The position numbers and the translations under genes are program-made. From assembly GCA_963795835.1 (NCBI GenBank), contig CAWCJC010000009.1, positions 186,001 to 250,000 on the forward strand: a stretch of 64,000 bases of DNA. The letters run 5' to 3'. This stretch comes from JALYXI01 sp963795835. Its GTDB lineage: Bacteria > Acidobacteriota > Terriglobia > Bryobacterales > Bryobacteraceae. Below the pieces are notes generated by a model that worked only from the letters and a program-made list of their open reading frames with translations, was not told the origin of the DNA and made no database searches. Positions 26,763-36,300 of this stretch are shown here, in pieces; position 1 is the first letter of the stretch; the number at the start of each line of letters is the position of its first letter.

Positions 26763-27367
26763 ATCGCGGGGAATTGCTCTTTCAGCGCCTTCAACTTCGG
26801 AAGGTCGTTGAAGACGATGTAGGGATAGTTTGGATTTCGCTCCAGGAAGTTCTGGTGGTGCTCTTCGGCGGGGTAGAACGCTTTCAGGGCGGTTACTTGC
26901 GTGACGATCTTCCTGCCGCTAAAAGTATTCGCTTTGGTGAGTTGGTCGATGTAGGATTGCGCGATTCTTTTTTGCTCTTCGTTGGCGTAGAAGATAGCGC
27001 TGCGGTATTGCGTGCCGGTGTCGGGGCCCTGGCGGTTGAGTTCGGTCGGGTCATGCGCCACGGCGAAGTAGACTTTCAGAAGTTGGCCGTAGGTGACTTG
27101 CGAGGGGTCGTACGTGACCTTGACGGATTCGGCGTGACCGGTTGTGCCGGTGCTGACGATTTCATATTGCGCGGTGCTCTTTTCGCCGCCGGAGTAGCCC
27201 GAGACGACGTCCGTTACGCCTTTCACGTGTTTAAAGACCGCATCCACGCCCCAGAAGCAGCCCCCCGCGAAGACCGCGGTTTCCGTACCTTTCGCTGCTT
27301 TCTCATCGAGAGTGGCATCGGGGAACGACGCTGCCAGTAAGCCTGCCCAAATCAGTAGAAGTTTCAT
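26750..27367 (-). CDS. msrA: Peptide methionine sulfoxide reductase A, exported
   Basis: 205 residues. Reduces methionine-S-sulfoxide in proteins. The catalytic Cys37 is in AVFAGGCFWGVDAVF; GYSGGEKSTAQYEIVSTGTTGHAESVKVTYDP and HDPTELNRQGPDTGTQYRSAIF are diagnostic. A short hydrophobic N-terminus (MKLLLIWAGLLAASFPDA) indicates export, so it would repair periplasmic or surface proteins. It is sixth in the minus-strand unit that begins with an ECF sigma factor, 13 bases after the TPR gene, which fits envelope oxidative-stress repair. Confidence 0.93.
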   Translation of the reverse strand: MKLLLIWAGLLAASFPDATLDEKAAKGTETAVFAGGCFWGVDAVFKHVKGVTDVVSGYSGGEKSTAQYEIVSTGTTGHAESVKVTYDPSQVTYGQLLKVYFAVAHDPTELNRQGPDTGTQYRSAIFYANEEQKRIAQSYIDQLTKANTFSGRKIVTQVTALKAFYPAEEHHQNFLERNPNYPYIVFNDLPKLKALKEQFPAMCKR

Positions 27368-27380
27368 ACCTGCTTAGATG

Positions 27381-28334
27381 CTATCGCGGGGCGGATTCTT
27401 TCTGGCGGGCTTCGGCGAGCTTGGCCTTCGCTTCCGTGTTGTTCGGTCCTTCGTAATGCTCCAGGAACTGAACGGCCCAGCGGTAATGCATGCCGATTCG
27501 GACCAGCGCCACCCCGGCTGCGTATTCCGGCTCCTGGGTCTCGGGAATCGCGGCTTTGGCTTCCGCCAAACGGGCGAACATTTCGTCCCAGCATTGGTTC
27601 GCGATCGCGGCTTCGATAAGGGTGATCCAGGCGGCGGCACGGTACGGGTCTTGCTGCACCGCCGAGCATGCCTCGGCTTCCGCGGCGCCTCGTTTGCGAT
27701 CGAGCAGGAAGGCGGCGAGAGTGGCGCGGGCTTCGTAAAATTGTGGGTCCGCTTCGAGCGACTTGCGATAGTAGGCCTCCTCGGCGGCCTCGTCCTTGCG
27801 ATCTTTCGCGAGCTGCGCGTGAGCCAGGTAACCGCGGGCGGGGTGAAGCTTGGTGATTGCTTCAGCAGCGGCTTCGGCCTTGGCTTTGTCCCCTCCCACG
27901 AAGGAGGGAGCGGCATAGTAGAAGAGCATGTCGCCGTAAAGGGCGTCGATGTTCTCCGGGTCCATTTCGAGCGTGGTATCGAGTTCTTTCTTAGCGCGGC
28001 GGGCCAGGCCCAACTGGCGGAACATGCTTGCTTTGGCGGCCAGGCGTCCGCAGGCGGCGGCGACCTGGACGTGATAGGCGGCCTGCTTCGGATCGAGCTC
28101 CAGGGCGTGCTCGGCGGAGTGGAGAGAGGCTTCCAGGTCGCCCAGCCCGGCCTCGGCCTTCGAGCGGAGATAGGCGGTGTGGGCATCGGGGCCAGTGAGC
28201 GCTTTGAGAGCCAGGCTGTAGCGGCCTTGTTCAATGAGAACTTCGGGGTCCATGGGGGCGGGGGCAATCGGGGGCAGCGCGCACGCGCCGCCCCAAAGGG
28301 GGAGTGTCAGGAGGAGGGAAGCCAGCAGACGCAC
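27381..28334 (-). CDS. Exported TPR-repeat protein
   Basis: 317 residues from GTG 28334, chosen because it begins with a signal peptide VRLLASLLLTLPLWGGACAL containing a possible lipobox (GGAC). The mature protein has at least five TPR-like helix pairs, for example DLEASLHSAEHALELDPKQA, RRAKKELDTTLEMDPENIDA and DEAAEEAYYRKSLEADPQFY. TPRs mediate protein-protein contacts; no enzymatic domain is present. It follows the HEAT-repeat gene by 13 bases in the ECF sigma unit. Confidence 0.82.
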   Translation of the reverse strand: MRLLASLLLTLPLWGGACALPPIAPAPMDPEVLIEQGRYSLALKALTGPDAHTAYLRSKAEAGLGDLEASLHSAEHALELDPKQAAYHVQVAAACGRLAAKASMFRQLGLARRAKKELDTTLEMDPENIDALYGDMLFYYAAPSFVGGDKAKAEAAAEAITKLHPARGYLAHAQLAKDRKDEAAEEAYYRKSLEADPQFYEARATLAAFLLDRKRGAAEAEACSAVQQDPYRAAAWITLIEAAIANQCWDEMFARLAEAKAAIPETQEPEYAAGVALVRIGMHYRWAVQFLEHYEGPNNTEAKAKLAEARQKESAPR

Positions 28335-28347
28335 GGTTATTAATAGA

Positions 28348-29298
28348 CTATCGCCCCAGCACCTCCGCGAAGAATGTGACCGCGCGCGAGTCCTTCGATT
28401 GACCGAGCCAGAACATGGCTTGCTTGCGCACCTCCGGGGTCTTGTTGTTACGCGCAATTTCGATCAGGAGCGGGACGCCTTGGCCATCGGGAAGCTGCTG
28501 CAGGGCGAAGACGGCCTTCTTTTTGACTTCAATTTCAGGGTCGTTATTGACCGCGTTTTCAATGGCGGCTTTCTGGCGGTCACCGGCTTTGTGGGCCATC
28601 CAGAAGAGTGCCTGGGAGCGGACGCGAGGGCTCTTATCGTTCTTGGCGGAGTCGATCAGGATATCGACGGCCTCGGGCTCTTTTGAGACGGAGAAGGCGA
28701 ACATGTTCTTTTCGCGAACCCGCTCATCCTGTTCATTGGCGTTGAACCGTTTGAGCATGTCAAAGCCGCGCTTGCCACGGAAGGCGGCCAGAGCGAAACT
28801 CACTTTTTCTCGAACCTTTTGAGGTTGCGAGGGGGCGTTGAAGCGTTCCAGCGCGGCATCCGCGGACAGATCGTCATGCATGGCGACCAGCTCCACCTTC
28901 CCCATCGACTCAAGCAACGCCACGCTTTCGGCGGGCTTGACGCCGTTTAGCAGAACGACCGGAAGGTTGCCCGCGTCGATCTCACATTCCGCGCCAGGGC
29001 TGCGCGACTTATCGATCGCGCGATGTTCGACACGGAAGAGCAGGACCATGGCGGTGGAACCTTCGAGCATGACCTTGCTGTTCCCGCCGCCATTCCAATC
29101 GTTACAAGAGTTGCCGCGGCCTTTGACCGTGGGGACGGTCCAGGCAATCCACGCGGGGGCATCAGTTGCGGCGACAAAGGCGTTGAACGTGGCTTGAAGA
29201 TTACCTGCCGCGCGGTTTTCGACACGGGCGTTGGTGAAGCGCGGCTGCTGCGCGGAGGCGGCAAACGCGGATAAGAGAGCAAGGGCGAGTAGTTTCAT
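28348..29298 (-). CDS. Exported HEAT-repeat protein
   Basis: 316 residues with a signal peptide (MKLLALALLSAFAASAQQ). After an ~120-residue N-terminal region that includes GNSCNDWNGGGNSKV there are five or so HEAT/PBS-lyase-type repeats: PQKVREKVSFALAAFRGKRG, DERVREKNMFAFSVSKEPEA, SPRVRSQALFWMAHKAGDRQ, DPEIEVKKKAVFALQQLPDG and TPEVRKQAMFWLGQSKDSRA. The start overlaps the preceding gene by four bases (ATGA). Probably an extracytoplasmic scaffold. Proteins of this type next to ECF sigma factors are common in Solibacter-like genomes. Confidence 0.85.
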   Translation of the reverse strand: MKLLALALLSAFAASAQQPRFTNARVENRAAGNLQATFNAFVAATDAPAWIAWTVPTVKGRGNSCNDWNGGGNSKVMLEGSTAMVLLFRVEHRAIDKSRSPGAECEIDAGNLPVVLLNGVKPAESVALLESMGKVELVAMHDDLSADAALERFNAPSQPQKVREKVSFALAAFRGKRGFDMLKRFNANEQDERVREKNMFAFSVSKEPEAVDILIDSAKNDKSPRVRSQALFWMAHKAGDRQKAAIENAVNNDPEIEVKKKAVFALQQLPDGQGVPLLIEIARNNKTPEVRKQAMFWLGQSKDSRAVTFFAEVLGR

Positions 29299-30104
29299 TT
29301 GTTGAGAATCTCCAGCATGTAATTGGTGGCTTCCGGGGTGCGCATGACAGACAATTTTTCGACGAGTTGCTTCTTGAGTTCGGGATGTGATTCTTTGCGT
29401 GCGAGGTCAATCAGGGCTTTCGCGTTGTGCTGGATGAAAAGAGCATCCGTGACGGCGCCCTTAACCCGGGCATCGGTACTGCCGGCATAAATTTTGACCA
29501 GTTCGTCGCCATTGCCGCGGCCAATGCCATACATGTGAATCGCTTCTATCTGGATATCGGGATTGAAGGCTCCGTTGGCGGCGTCGTGCAGGATCTGTGC
29601 GGCTTTGGGAGACTTGCTTTGCGAAAGAACAAAGAGCGCCTGCCCCTTCAGCTTGCGTGAGGTGCTGGTGTGGAGCAGCTTTTCGATGAGAGGAAGGGCT
29701 TGGTCCGGGTCATTGTGAAGAAGGCCGTTCAGCGCCAGCATCTTAAGTTCATCGGACTGTTCCGCATCGGGGCTGACCGGAGTTCCGGTCTGCTGTTTGA
29801 CCTCTACTTCCAAGGCTTGCGCGTCATTGAGCCAGCGGCTGGCGGCATAATCATGGCGAAGATTTGCGAGGGTCGCAAGGGCAGCATCGCGGTGGCCCAA
29901 TTTCGATTCGGCATAGGCTTTCCAGTACAGTGCGGCATCGGCGCGTGGGCCTTTCCGGTTGGCCTCCTGGGTGAAGAGCCTGGCCGCATCTTCCCATTTA
30001 GAGCGATCGAGGGCGCGCGTGCCCTCCTCATAGGAGCGGTCGTTCCGCGGAGATTGCGCGATCAGGGTGATCGCAAAAAGGAGCGTGGTGAAAATGAACT
30101 TCAT
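29295..30104 (-). CDS. Exported TPR/HEAT-repeat protein
   Basis: 269 residues with signal peptide MKFIFTTLLFAITLIAQS. The first half has tetratricopeptide-type helices (YEEGTRALDRSKWEDAARLF, RADAALYWKAYAESKLGHRD), the second half HEAT-like helices (SRKLKGQALFVLSQSKSPKA, HPELKKQLVEKLSVMRTPEA). It overlaps the anti-sigma gene upstream and the HEAT gene downstream by four bases each, so translation of the four genes is tightly linked. No catalytic motif; a scaffold or sensor partner for the anti-sigma factor is a reasonable guess. Confidence 0.82.
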   Translation of the reverse strand: MKFIFTTLLFAITLIAQSPRNDRSYEEGTRALDRSKWEDAARLFTQEANRKGPRADAALYWKAYAESKLGHRDAALATLANLRHDYAASRWLNDAQALEVEVKQQTGTPVSPDAEQSDELKMLALNGLLHNDPDQALPLIEKLLHTSTSRKLKGQALFVLSQSKSPKAAQILHDAANGAFNPDIQIEAIHMYGIGRGNGDELVKIYAGSTDARVKGAVTDALFIQHNAKALIDLARKESHPELKKQLVEKLSVMRTPEATNYMLEILNK

Positions 30105-30731
30105 AGTTTGTCCGTGCCTTTTGGGAGATTCAGATCGGTCACTCGGATTTTGAACAGGAGCTGTTCAATTTGATCGTCGTGCGGTGTCGAAGATTGTGAC
30201 TGGCCGTTGGCGGTGGCGGTTAGTACGCGGTCGAGCTGTTCGAGAAGGTCGGTGTAATTGCGGTCGCCGGAATAGAAGGTGGTTTGCCGGTAGAGGCGGT
30301 TTTCGCCGATCAGGGCGCGGGCGCGCTGGCGGGCTTCGGGGAGCGCTGCGGGATCGCCATTGGCAAGTTCGAGGAGCACCATTTGGGAACGCTGCAGGTG
30401 GGTATCGAGAGCAACGAGAAGGATGCGTTCGCGGCCGGATTCGGAAAGCGGGGCGGGCGCGGGGTGCTGGCGTCCGAGAAAGAAGGCGGCGAGCAGGGCT
30501 GCAGCAAAGGCGGGCGTCAGGATCCAGGGCGCGAGGCGTCTGAGGCGGTAGGAGAGTGGAGCGCGCCAGACGAAGGGCGGCGGTTCGGGAATCGCGAGAT
30601 CGTTGAAGGCGGTGAGAGTGGCCGAGAGTTCGCGGAATTGGCTCGCGGCACTCGGAGCAGGAGTCCAGATGCGGGTTCGGGGCGGGATCGTAGTAGAGGT
30701 CGATCAATTGTTCTTCGGTCAGGTGAGTCAT
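30101..30731 (-). CDS. Anti-sigma factor with zinc-finger and single TM helix, frameshifted at 30640-30641
   Basis: From ATG 30731 the N-terminus has the ZAS zinc motif H21-x3-C25-x2-C28 (NPHLDSCSECRE). The frame then breaks: one surplus base in the GG at 30640-30641 has to be dropped to continue QFRELSATLTAFNDLAIPEP, a transmembrane helix WILTPAFAAALLAAFFLG, and a periplasmic part ending DQIEQLLFKIRVTDLNLPKG. Repaired length 209 residues. It should bind the ECF sigma factor encoded just upstream (4-base overlap) and release it on an envelope signal. Without the repair the product would lose its membrane anchor. Confidence 0.85.
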
Positions 30732-31240
30732 CGGGAAGTTTCCATAACAGGCTGCAGCGCTCGGCGGAGTTTCTGGACCGCGCGGAAGACGGTGTGTTTG
30801 GCGGCGTTCGGCTGGACGCCAAGAGCGGCTCCAATTTCCTCGATGGGCAGACCTTCGTAATGGCGCATCACGAAGGCGGCGCGCTCCATACCGCTCAGCC
30901 CGGCGAGGGCAGGGACGAGCATCTCGCGGATCTGGCCGCTGCGAGCAAGGCGTTCCGGGGAAGGCTCCGGAGAGTTCGCAATCTCAGGGTTGATCTCCGC
31001 GCCCTGACGAGTGTGGCGTTTCGTGCGGGCGCGAATGAAGTCGATGGCGCAGTTGGCGGCGATTCGGTGGAGCCAGGTTCCGAACGCGGAGCGGCCGTCA
31101 AATTGACCGAGTTGCTTATAGGCGCGGAGAAAGGTGTCCTGAACGACATCTTCGGCGTCATGCGAGTTGCCGGTCATCCGGTAGGCCAGGCGAAAGACGG
31201 CCTTGTGATGCCGCTCGGTGAGAACACGGAAATCCTCCAT
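30728..31240 (-). CDS. ECF-type RNA polymerase sigma factor
   Basis: 170 residues with region 2 (HHKAVFRLAYRMTGNSHDAEDVVQDTFLRAY, TWLHRIAANCAIDFIRARTK) and region 4 (LSGMERAAFVMRHYEGLPIEEIGAALG, NAAKHTVFRAVQKLRRALQP). No region 3, as in group IV sigmas. First gene of a minus-strand unit that continues with its zinc-type anti-sigma, three repeat proteins, msrA and a half-permease; such sigma factors normally activate their own operon, so this unit is probably its regulon core. Confidence 0.94.
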   Translation of the reverse strand: MEDFRVLTERHHKAVFRLAYRMTGNSHDAEDVVQDTFLRAYKQLGQFDGRSAFGTWLHRIAANCAIDFIRARTKRHTRQGAEINPEIANSPEPSPERLARSGQIREMLVPALAGLSGMERAAFVMRHYEGLPIEEIGAALGVQPNAAKHTVFRAVQKLRRALQPVMETSR

Positions 31241-31356
31241 TCGTTGGCTATTGTGACGGTCGTCAGGGGCTGGCGGTTAGGTGGGGTGAGACGATCGGCC
31301 TACGGAGCGTTCCTCTGTCGACCGGATCGGAAAGCTGGTTTGGCGCCCAGCGACGC

Positions 31357-33300
31357 TTAGCGGTAAAAGGGCTGCCAGGTAATCCACCTGGGGCCATAAT
31401 GCGGCTCCGGCTGGCCCAATTCCAGCGCTCCCAGGTCTGGCGCTTTGCCTGTGAAGCCGTCGTTGATGGTAGGGATTGCGACGCCCGCATCGATGGCCTT
31501 GCCGGTTCGGTTCAGGCGGAAATTGAGATCCATGGCGTGATACACGGCGTGGCGCGTTGCCGGGTTTGGCGGCTTCAGATTTTCAAAGATATCGAAATCG
31601 ACTTCGCGGCTGTGCCGCTCCTGGCCGGTCCCCTCCTGCAGTTCCGCCAGCGTGCGAAAGGTCTTCCAATCCTCGGGCTTCGGCTCATAGGCGGTACCGC
31701 CGCCCTGCTTGGGCGCGAGCCAATGGTATTGCGCCGCCACTCCAGGGTTCGGGCGGAACCCGTTGTAATCCGAACTGTATTGGGCGGTGGCGTTGGCAAA
31801 AGCCATCACGCCTCGGTCCGGGGTGTTGCGGCCCATGAACAAGTTGTTACGCCAGTGCGTGTTCGCGTACGGATCACGAACCGTTTGCTCGCCGATGATC
31901 GTGTTGTGATAGACCAGCATGCCGGAAGGCTTGGCTGAAAATTTGAAGGCAACGCCCGTTGGAACGTTGTAAAGAATATTGCGGTAAAAGTAGACCGGGC
32001 CGCCGAAGACAGGCTGCGAACTATAACCACCCTGCGCGGCGTTGATGCCCCGGTTCTGAAAAACGCGGATGTTGTGGACGCCCCCATCGGTTTCCATGAT
32101 GTCGTCGTTGGACATGTGAATTTCGTTGTTATAGATATCGATTGAATTCGCCTGCTGCTCGGGGTCGGTGGGCGGTGTGCCGTAGGTGGAGATGCCCAAT
32201 CCATCGTGAAAGTACGAGATCGCATTATGAGCGATGACGTGCCCCGGCCCATAGACCTTGATGGCGTAATAACTGGTGAGCAGATGGGATTGGTAGGGGC
32301 CGGCGCTGGCCCAGCGCGGGCCTGTCCAACCGATCAGGCGGAAGCGGTCATCGCGGCCGAGGAAGAGATTATCGGCAATGTAGAAGTCACTGGAGCCGGC
32401 GTACTCGGTCCAGATCCCGAAACCTACATTTTCAAAGCGGCAGTTCTTAACGGTCAGGCCAACCGCGCCGGCGACTTCTTTCTGGCCGGCGAAGATAGCA
32501 ACGTCGGTGTTGCGAATGGTGATGTTTTCGAACATCAGATAGCGCGAGGCCATGACGTCGAACAGGCGGAAGTTGCCCGCGCCATCGAAGATCACCTCAC
32601 CATCCCCAAAAGCCTTGATCACGATCGGCCGTTCGGCGGTGCCTTTAAGCGTGAGCAACATGCTGCCATCGAAGGGAGTGGCCAGAGGGTCGACATAGTT
32701 GAGGCGTTCGGGGCGGTAAAGGCCGGCGTGCATGAGGATGATGTCGCCGGGCTGCGCGCGGTGTTCCCAAACTACATTCCAATCGCCTAGACCCGCGCCA
32801 TAAAAAGCTTCCATTACGCTGGCAAATGCGGGTTGCAGGCGAGTGCCTGTGTAATCGGGCGGGTAAACGTGCAGCTTGCGACCGCCTTCATACGGTTGCG
32901 GCTCGCGGCGCGTACGAACCTTTGCGGAATGCGTGGCAGGGCCGGTGACGCCATCGGGGTCGGTCAGGGTGAAACGGCATTCGTATTCGGTGTCGGGCTG
33001 CAGATTGAGAATACTGCCGGCGAAACCGTTCGGGACGGTGTAGTCCAGGCCTTCCATCTTGCGGAAGATCCGTTCGCCCCCGATGCGCAAGAAGGGGAGC
33101 GCCGTGCGCCAGGCGGATTCGCCAACCGGGCGGAATTGCACCTCAACGGTGGCGTTGCGATTTGCGTCGCCCTCGATAAACCACTCGAAGCCCAAATTGA
33201 GGAGCGTAGGATGTTCGATGACGAAGCGGCCCGCTTGAGTGCCGTTTTGCGCGAATGCGGCAGAGGTTATGACAAACAGCAGCAACAGTTTTGGAGGCAT
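31357..33300 (-). CDS. Secreted right-handed parallel beta-helix protein
   Basis: 647 residues from ATG 33300 (signal peptide MPPKLLLLFVITSAAFAQ). Residues ~20-130 form a fibronectin-III-like domain (LQPDTEYECRFTLTDPDGVTG). Residues ~180-540 show parallel beta-helix coils with repeated NxxF/NxI steps: RYLMFENITIRNTDVAIFAG, VKNCRFENVGFGIW, NSIDIYNNEIHMSNDDI, VFQNRGINAAQGG and FYRNILYNVPTGV. Such proteins bind or cut polysaccharides; no lyase motif can be named with confidence. Divergent from the large TonB-dependent receptor, suggesting a polysaccharide-uptake context. Confidence 0.82.
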   Translation of the reverse strand: MPPKLLLLFVITSAAFAQNGTQAGRFVIEHPTLLNLGFEWFIEGDANRNATVEVQFRPVGESAWRTALPFLRIGGERIFRKMEGLDYTVPNGFAGSILNLQPDTEYECRFTLTDPDGVTGPATHSAKVRTRREPQPYEGGRKLHVYPPDYTGTRLQPAFASVMEAFYGAGLGDWNVVWEHRAQPGDIILMHAGLYRPERLNYVDPLATPFDGSMLLTLKGTAERPIVIKAFGDGEVIFDGAGNFRLFDVMASRYLMFENITIRNTDVAIFAGQKEVAGAVGLTVKNCRFENVGFGIWTEYAGSSDFYIADNLFLGRDDRFRLIGWTGPRWASAGPYQSHLLTSYYAIKVYGPGHVIAHNAISYFHDGLGISTYGTPPTDPEQQANSIDIYNNEIHMSNDDIMETDGGVHNIRVFQNRGINAAQGGYSSQPVFGGPVYFYRNILYNVPTGVAFKFSAKPSGMLVYHNTIIGEQTVRDPYANTHWRNNLFMGRNTPDRGVMAFANATAQYSSDYNGFRPNPGVAAQYHWLAPKQGGGTAYEPKPEDWKTFRTLAELQEGTGQERHSREVDFDIFENLKPPNPATRHAVYHAMDLNFRLNRTGKAIDAGVAIPTINDGFTGKAPDLGALELGQPEPHYGPRWITWQPFYR

Positions 33301-33387
33301 GGCGAGATCACCAGACAGCTTATCCCATTGACTTACACCCCGCGGGCGCACGCCGCGATACAATCGCGCAACAGGAGATTCTTCGCT

Positions 33388-36300
33388 ATGCGCTCCGTAT
33401 GCGCGGGTATTTTCTTGCTGCTGGCCGGTTTTGCGCCCTTACGGGCACAAACCGCGACCTCTTTGGTGGAGGGAACCGTCACGGATGCATCCGGGGCGCC
33501 CGTTCCTTCGGTGCGTGTCACCGCGACCCTGGCCAACACAGATACCACCTACACCACGGTGACGAATGGAGACGGCAACTATGTGATCCCGAGCATCCGG
33601 CCCGGCACATACCTGGTCACATTCGAGGCGCCTTCGTTCAAGCGCACGACGCGTTCCGGCCTGCTTGTGGAGGTGAATCAGAGGGTTCGGCTGGATTCCA
33701 CTCTACAGGTAGGCGACGTGAAAGATTCGGTTTCCGTAGCAGCGGACGTGGGTACGGTAGACACTTACACCGGCTCTCTGAACGAAACCGTGGACACGCG
33801 CCGGGTGGCGGACCTGCCGCTGAACGGACGGCAGGCGTTGCAACTGCAAACGCTGATTCCGGGCGCGGTGCCAGCAGCGCAGGGCCAGGCGGCTTCTTTG
33901 ATTGCGGTGAACACGAATCTGACATTCTCCGTGAATGGTTCTCGGCCTAGCGGCTCGCTTTACACGCTGGACGGAGGGCTGAACATGGACATGTACAACA
34001 ACACTCCCGCCGCGTTTCCAAACCCGGACGCCATCCAGGAGTTTACGATTCAGACCACAGGTTATACGGCGGTGACCGGCGGCGACCCCGGGGCTACCGT
34101 AAACATGATTACCAAGTCCGGCACCAATGCCATCCATGGGGGTGTGTATGAGTTCTTCCGGAACAATCATTTGAACACCCGCAACTTCTTTGCGGCCGGT
34201 AAGCCACCGCTCCACAAGAATCAGTTCGGGGGGGATGTGGGCGGGCCCGTCATCCGCAACAAGACGTTCTTTTTCGCGGCGTATGAAGCGAACCGGGAGC
34301 GGCGCGGGATCACTTCCTCAGGCGCGACGGTTCCGACGGCTCTGGAGCGTCAGGGTGATTTCTCGCAGTCCAAGCTGGTATCGGGCCCGATCAAGGATTC
34401 CGTTACAGGCGTGCCGTTTCCGGGCAATGTGATTCCCGCATCGCGCCTGGATCCCGTAGCACAGAAATTTGCGGCCGACTTTCTGCCGCTTCCGAATTTG
34501 AACGGCAACCAACTTACTTACAACCTTTCGATTCCCTATATTGACGACCAGTTCACGGGGAGGCTGGACCACAATTTGAACGACCATAGCCGGCTGATGT
34601 TACGTTACTTTTTTGACGATAACCACTACACCAATAACGACGCTCTGATTGTGTTCAATTCGGCGTACAACTGGGTAACGCACAACGTCGCGCTTTCTCA
34701 CACTTACACGTTTGGCCCCACGGCCACGAACACCGCAACGTTTACGTACAACCGGAATACGTTTATCCGTTCGCCGTTACGCACGGGAAAAGATGAAAGC
34801 TGGGCGGCGCTGGGATGCACTTCCTGTGTAGTGGTGCATCCGGATTCGGTTCCGACGGATTGGAACATTTCTGTCAACGGCGGCGTGGGAATCCGGAGCA
34901 GCACGGCATTCTTCAGCTACATGCAGAACTATCAGTTCATCGATAGTTTCAACAAAAACATCGGGAACCACCTGCTCAGCGCCGGAGGGTCTTTCCTGCA
35001 TGCGCGCAGGAACGGGAGGGAGTATTTCAGCGCTTCGCCCACTTTCACATTCGATGGAACACGCAGCGGGTCCGGCAATGGCTATGCGGACTTCTTTTTA
35101 GGGCTGCCCGTCTCAGTAACGCAAAACACGATTCTTCAGAGTTGGACCACGAAGGTGGTTCCGAGCCTGTTTCTGGAGGACGATTGGAAGGCCAACCGCA
35201 AGCTGACGCTGAATCTTGGAATCCGGTGGGACCCATACCTTCCCTTGCATGAACGAAATAACCGGCTGTCCGCGTTTCGGCCTGGGCAGCAATCGACCGT
35301 CTATCCGACGGCGCCCACGGGATTAGTGTTTCCCGGCGATGCGGGGATTCCGGATGCGATCATCGGCAACGAAATGGCTAAGTTCGCGCCGCGCGTTGGA
35401 TTTGCCTGGGATCCCTTCGGCAACGGAAAGACCAGCGTGCGTGGCGGTTATGGAATTTTTTGGGACACACCTCGCCTGGTGCCCTATAACTCTTACCCGA
35501 CGCGGCAGCCGTTTTCGGTAGGCACTACGCTTTCCAATCCCTACAGTTTGACCGACCCCTACCGGGGCGCGCAGAGTATTGTGAACGCGCTGCTGGCCTA
35601 TGTCGGCGGCGTGCCCGCAGGCTTAAAAAGCTATCAGTTCGTTACTCCGGTTGCGGTGAGCAACATCGATCCTGGTTTCACCAACGGTTATTTGCAGCAG
35701 TGGAATCTCAATCTGCAGCGGGAGATCTTCCGAAATTTCGTTTTGACGGGCGCCTACGTAGGATCCAAGGGGACCCACTTGCAAATTCCGGAGGAAATCA
35801 ACGGCGCGCCTTACGCGCCCGGCAGTTCCACCTCCGGCAATATCAACCAGCGGCGTATTTATCAGCCATTTGCTGGGATTGAGACGTTGGAATCGAATGG
35901 CAATTCCACGTATCACTCGTTTCAATTGAGCTTGCGAAAAAGGTTTTCCGCCGGGTACTCGATTCTGAGTGCCTATACCTTTTCAAAGTTCATCGATATG
36001 GTCGCGGACGATGGGCATGGCACCACGAGCGCAACGGCGACCAACCCGTTTAACTGGTACTACGACCGGGGTATCTCAGACTTGAACGTACGCCACCGCT
36101 GGGTTACGTCATTCCTCTATGAGTTGCCCGTATTCCGCTCCGCTCATGGGTGGCAGGGCGCAATGCTGGGCGGATGGCAGTTGAACGGAATCGTCATTCT
36201 GCAAACCGGTACGCCGTTCAGCGTAACGGCGGGAACAAACCGGAGCCTTTCCGGGGGAGGGGGCGACAGGGCGGACCTGATCGGCACCGGCCCGGTTGCG

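Noticed and set aside
32833..33387. N-terminal extension of the TonB receptor by 185 codons
   Set aside because: Antisense to the beta-helix gene; the receptor signal peptide and AGGAG site place the start at 33388.
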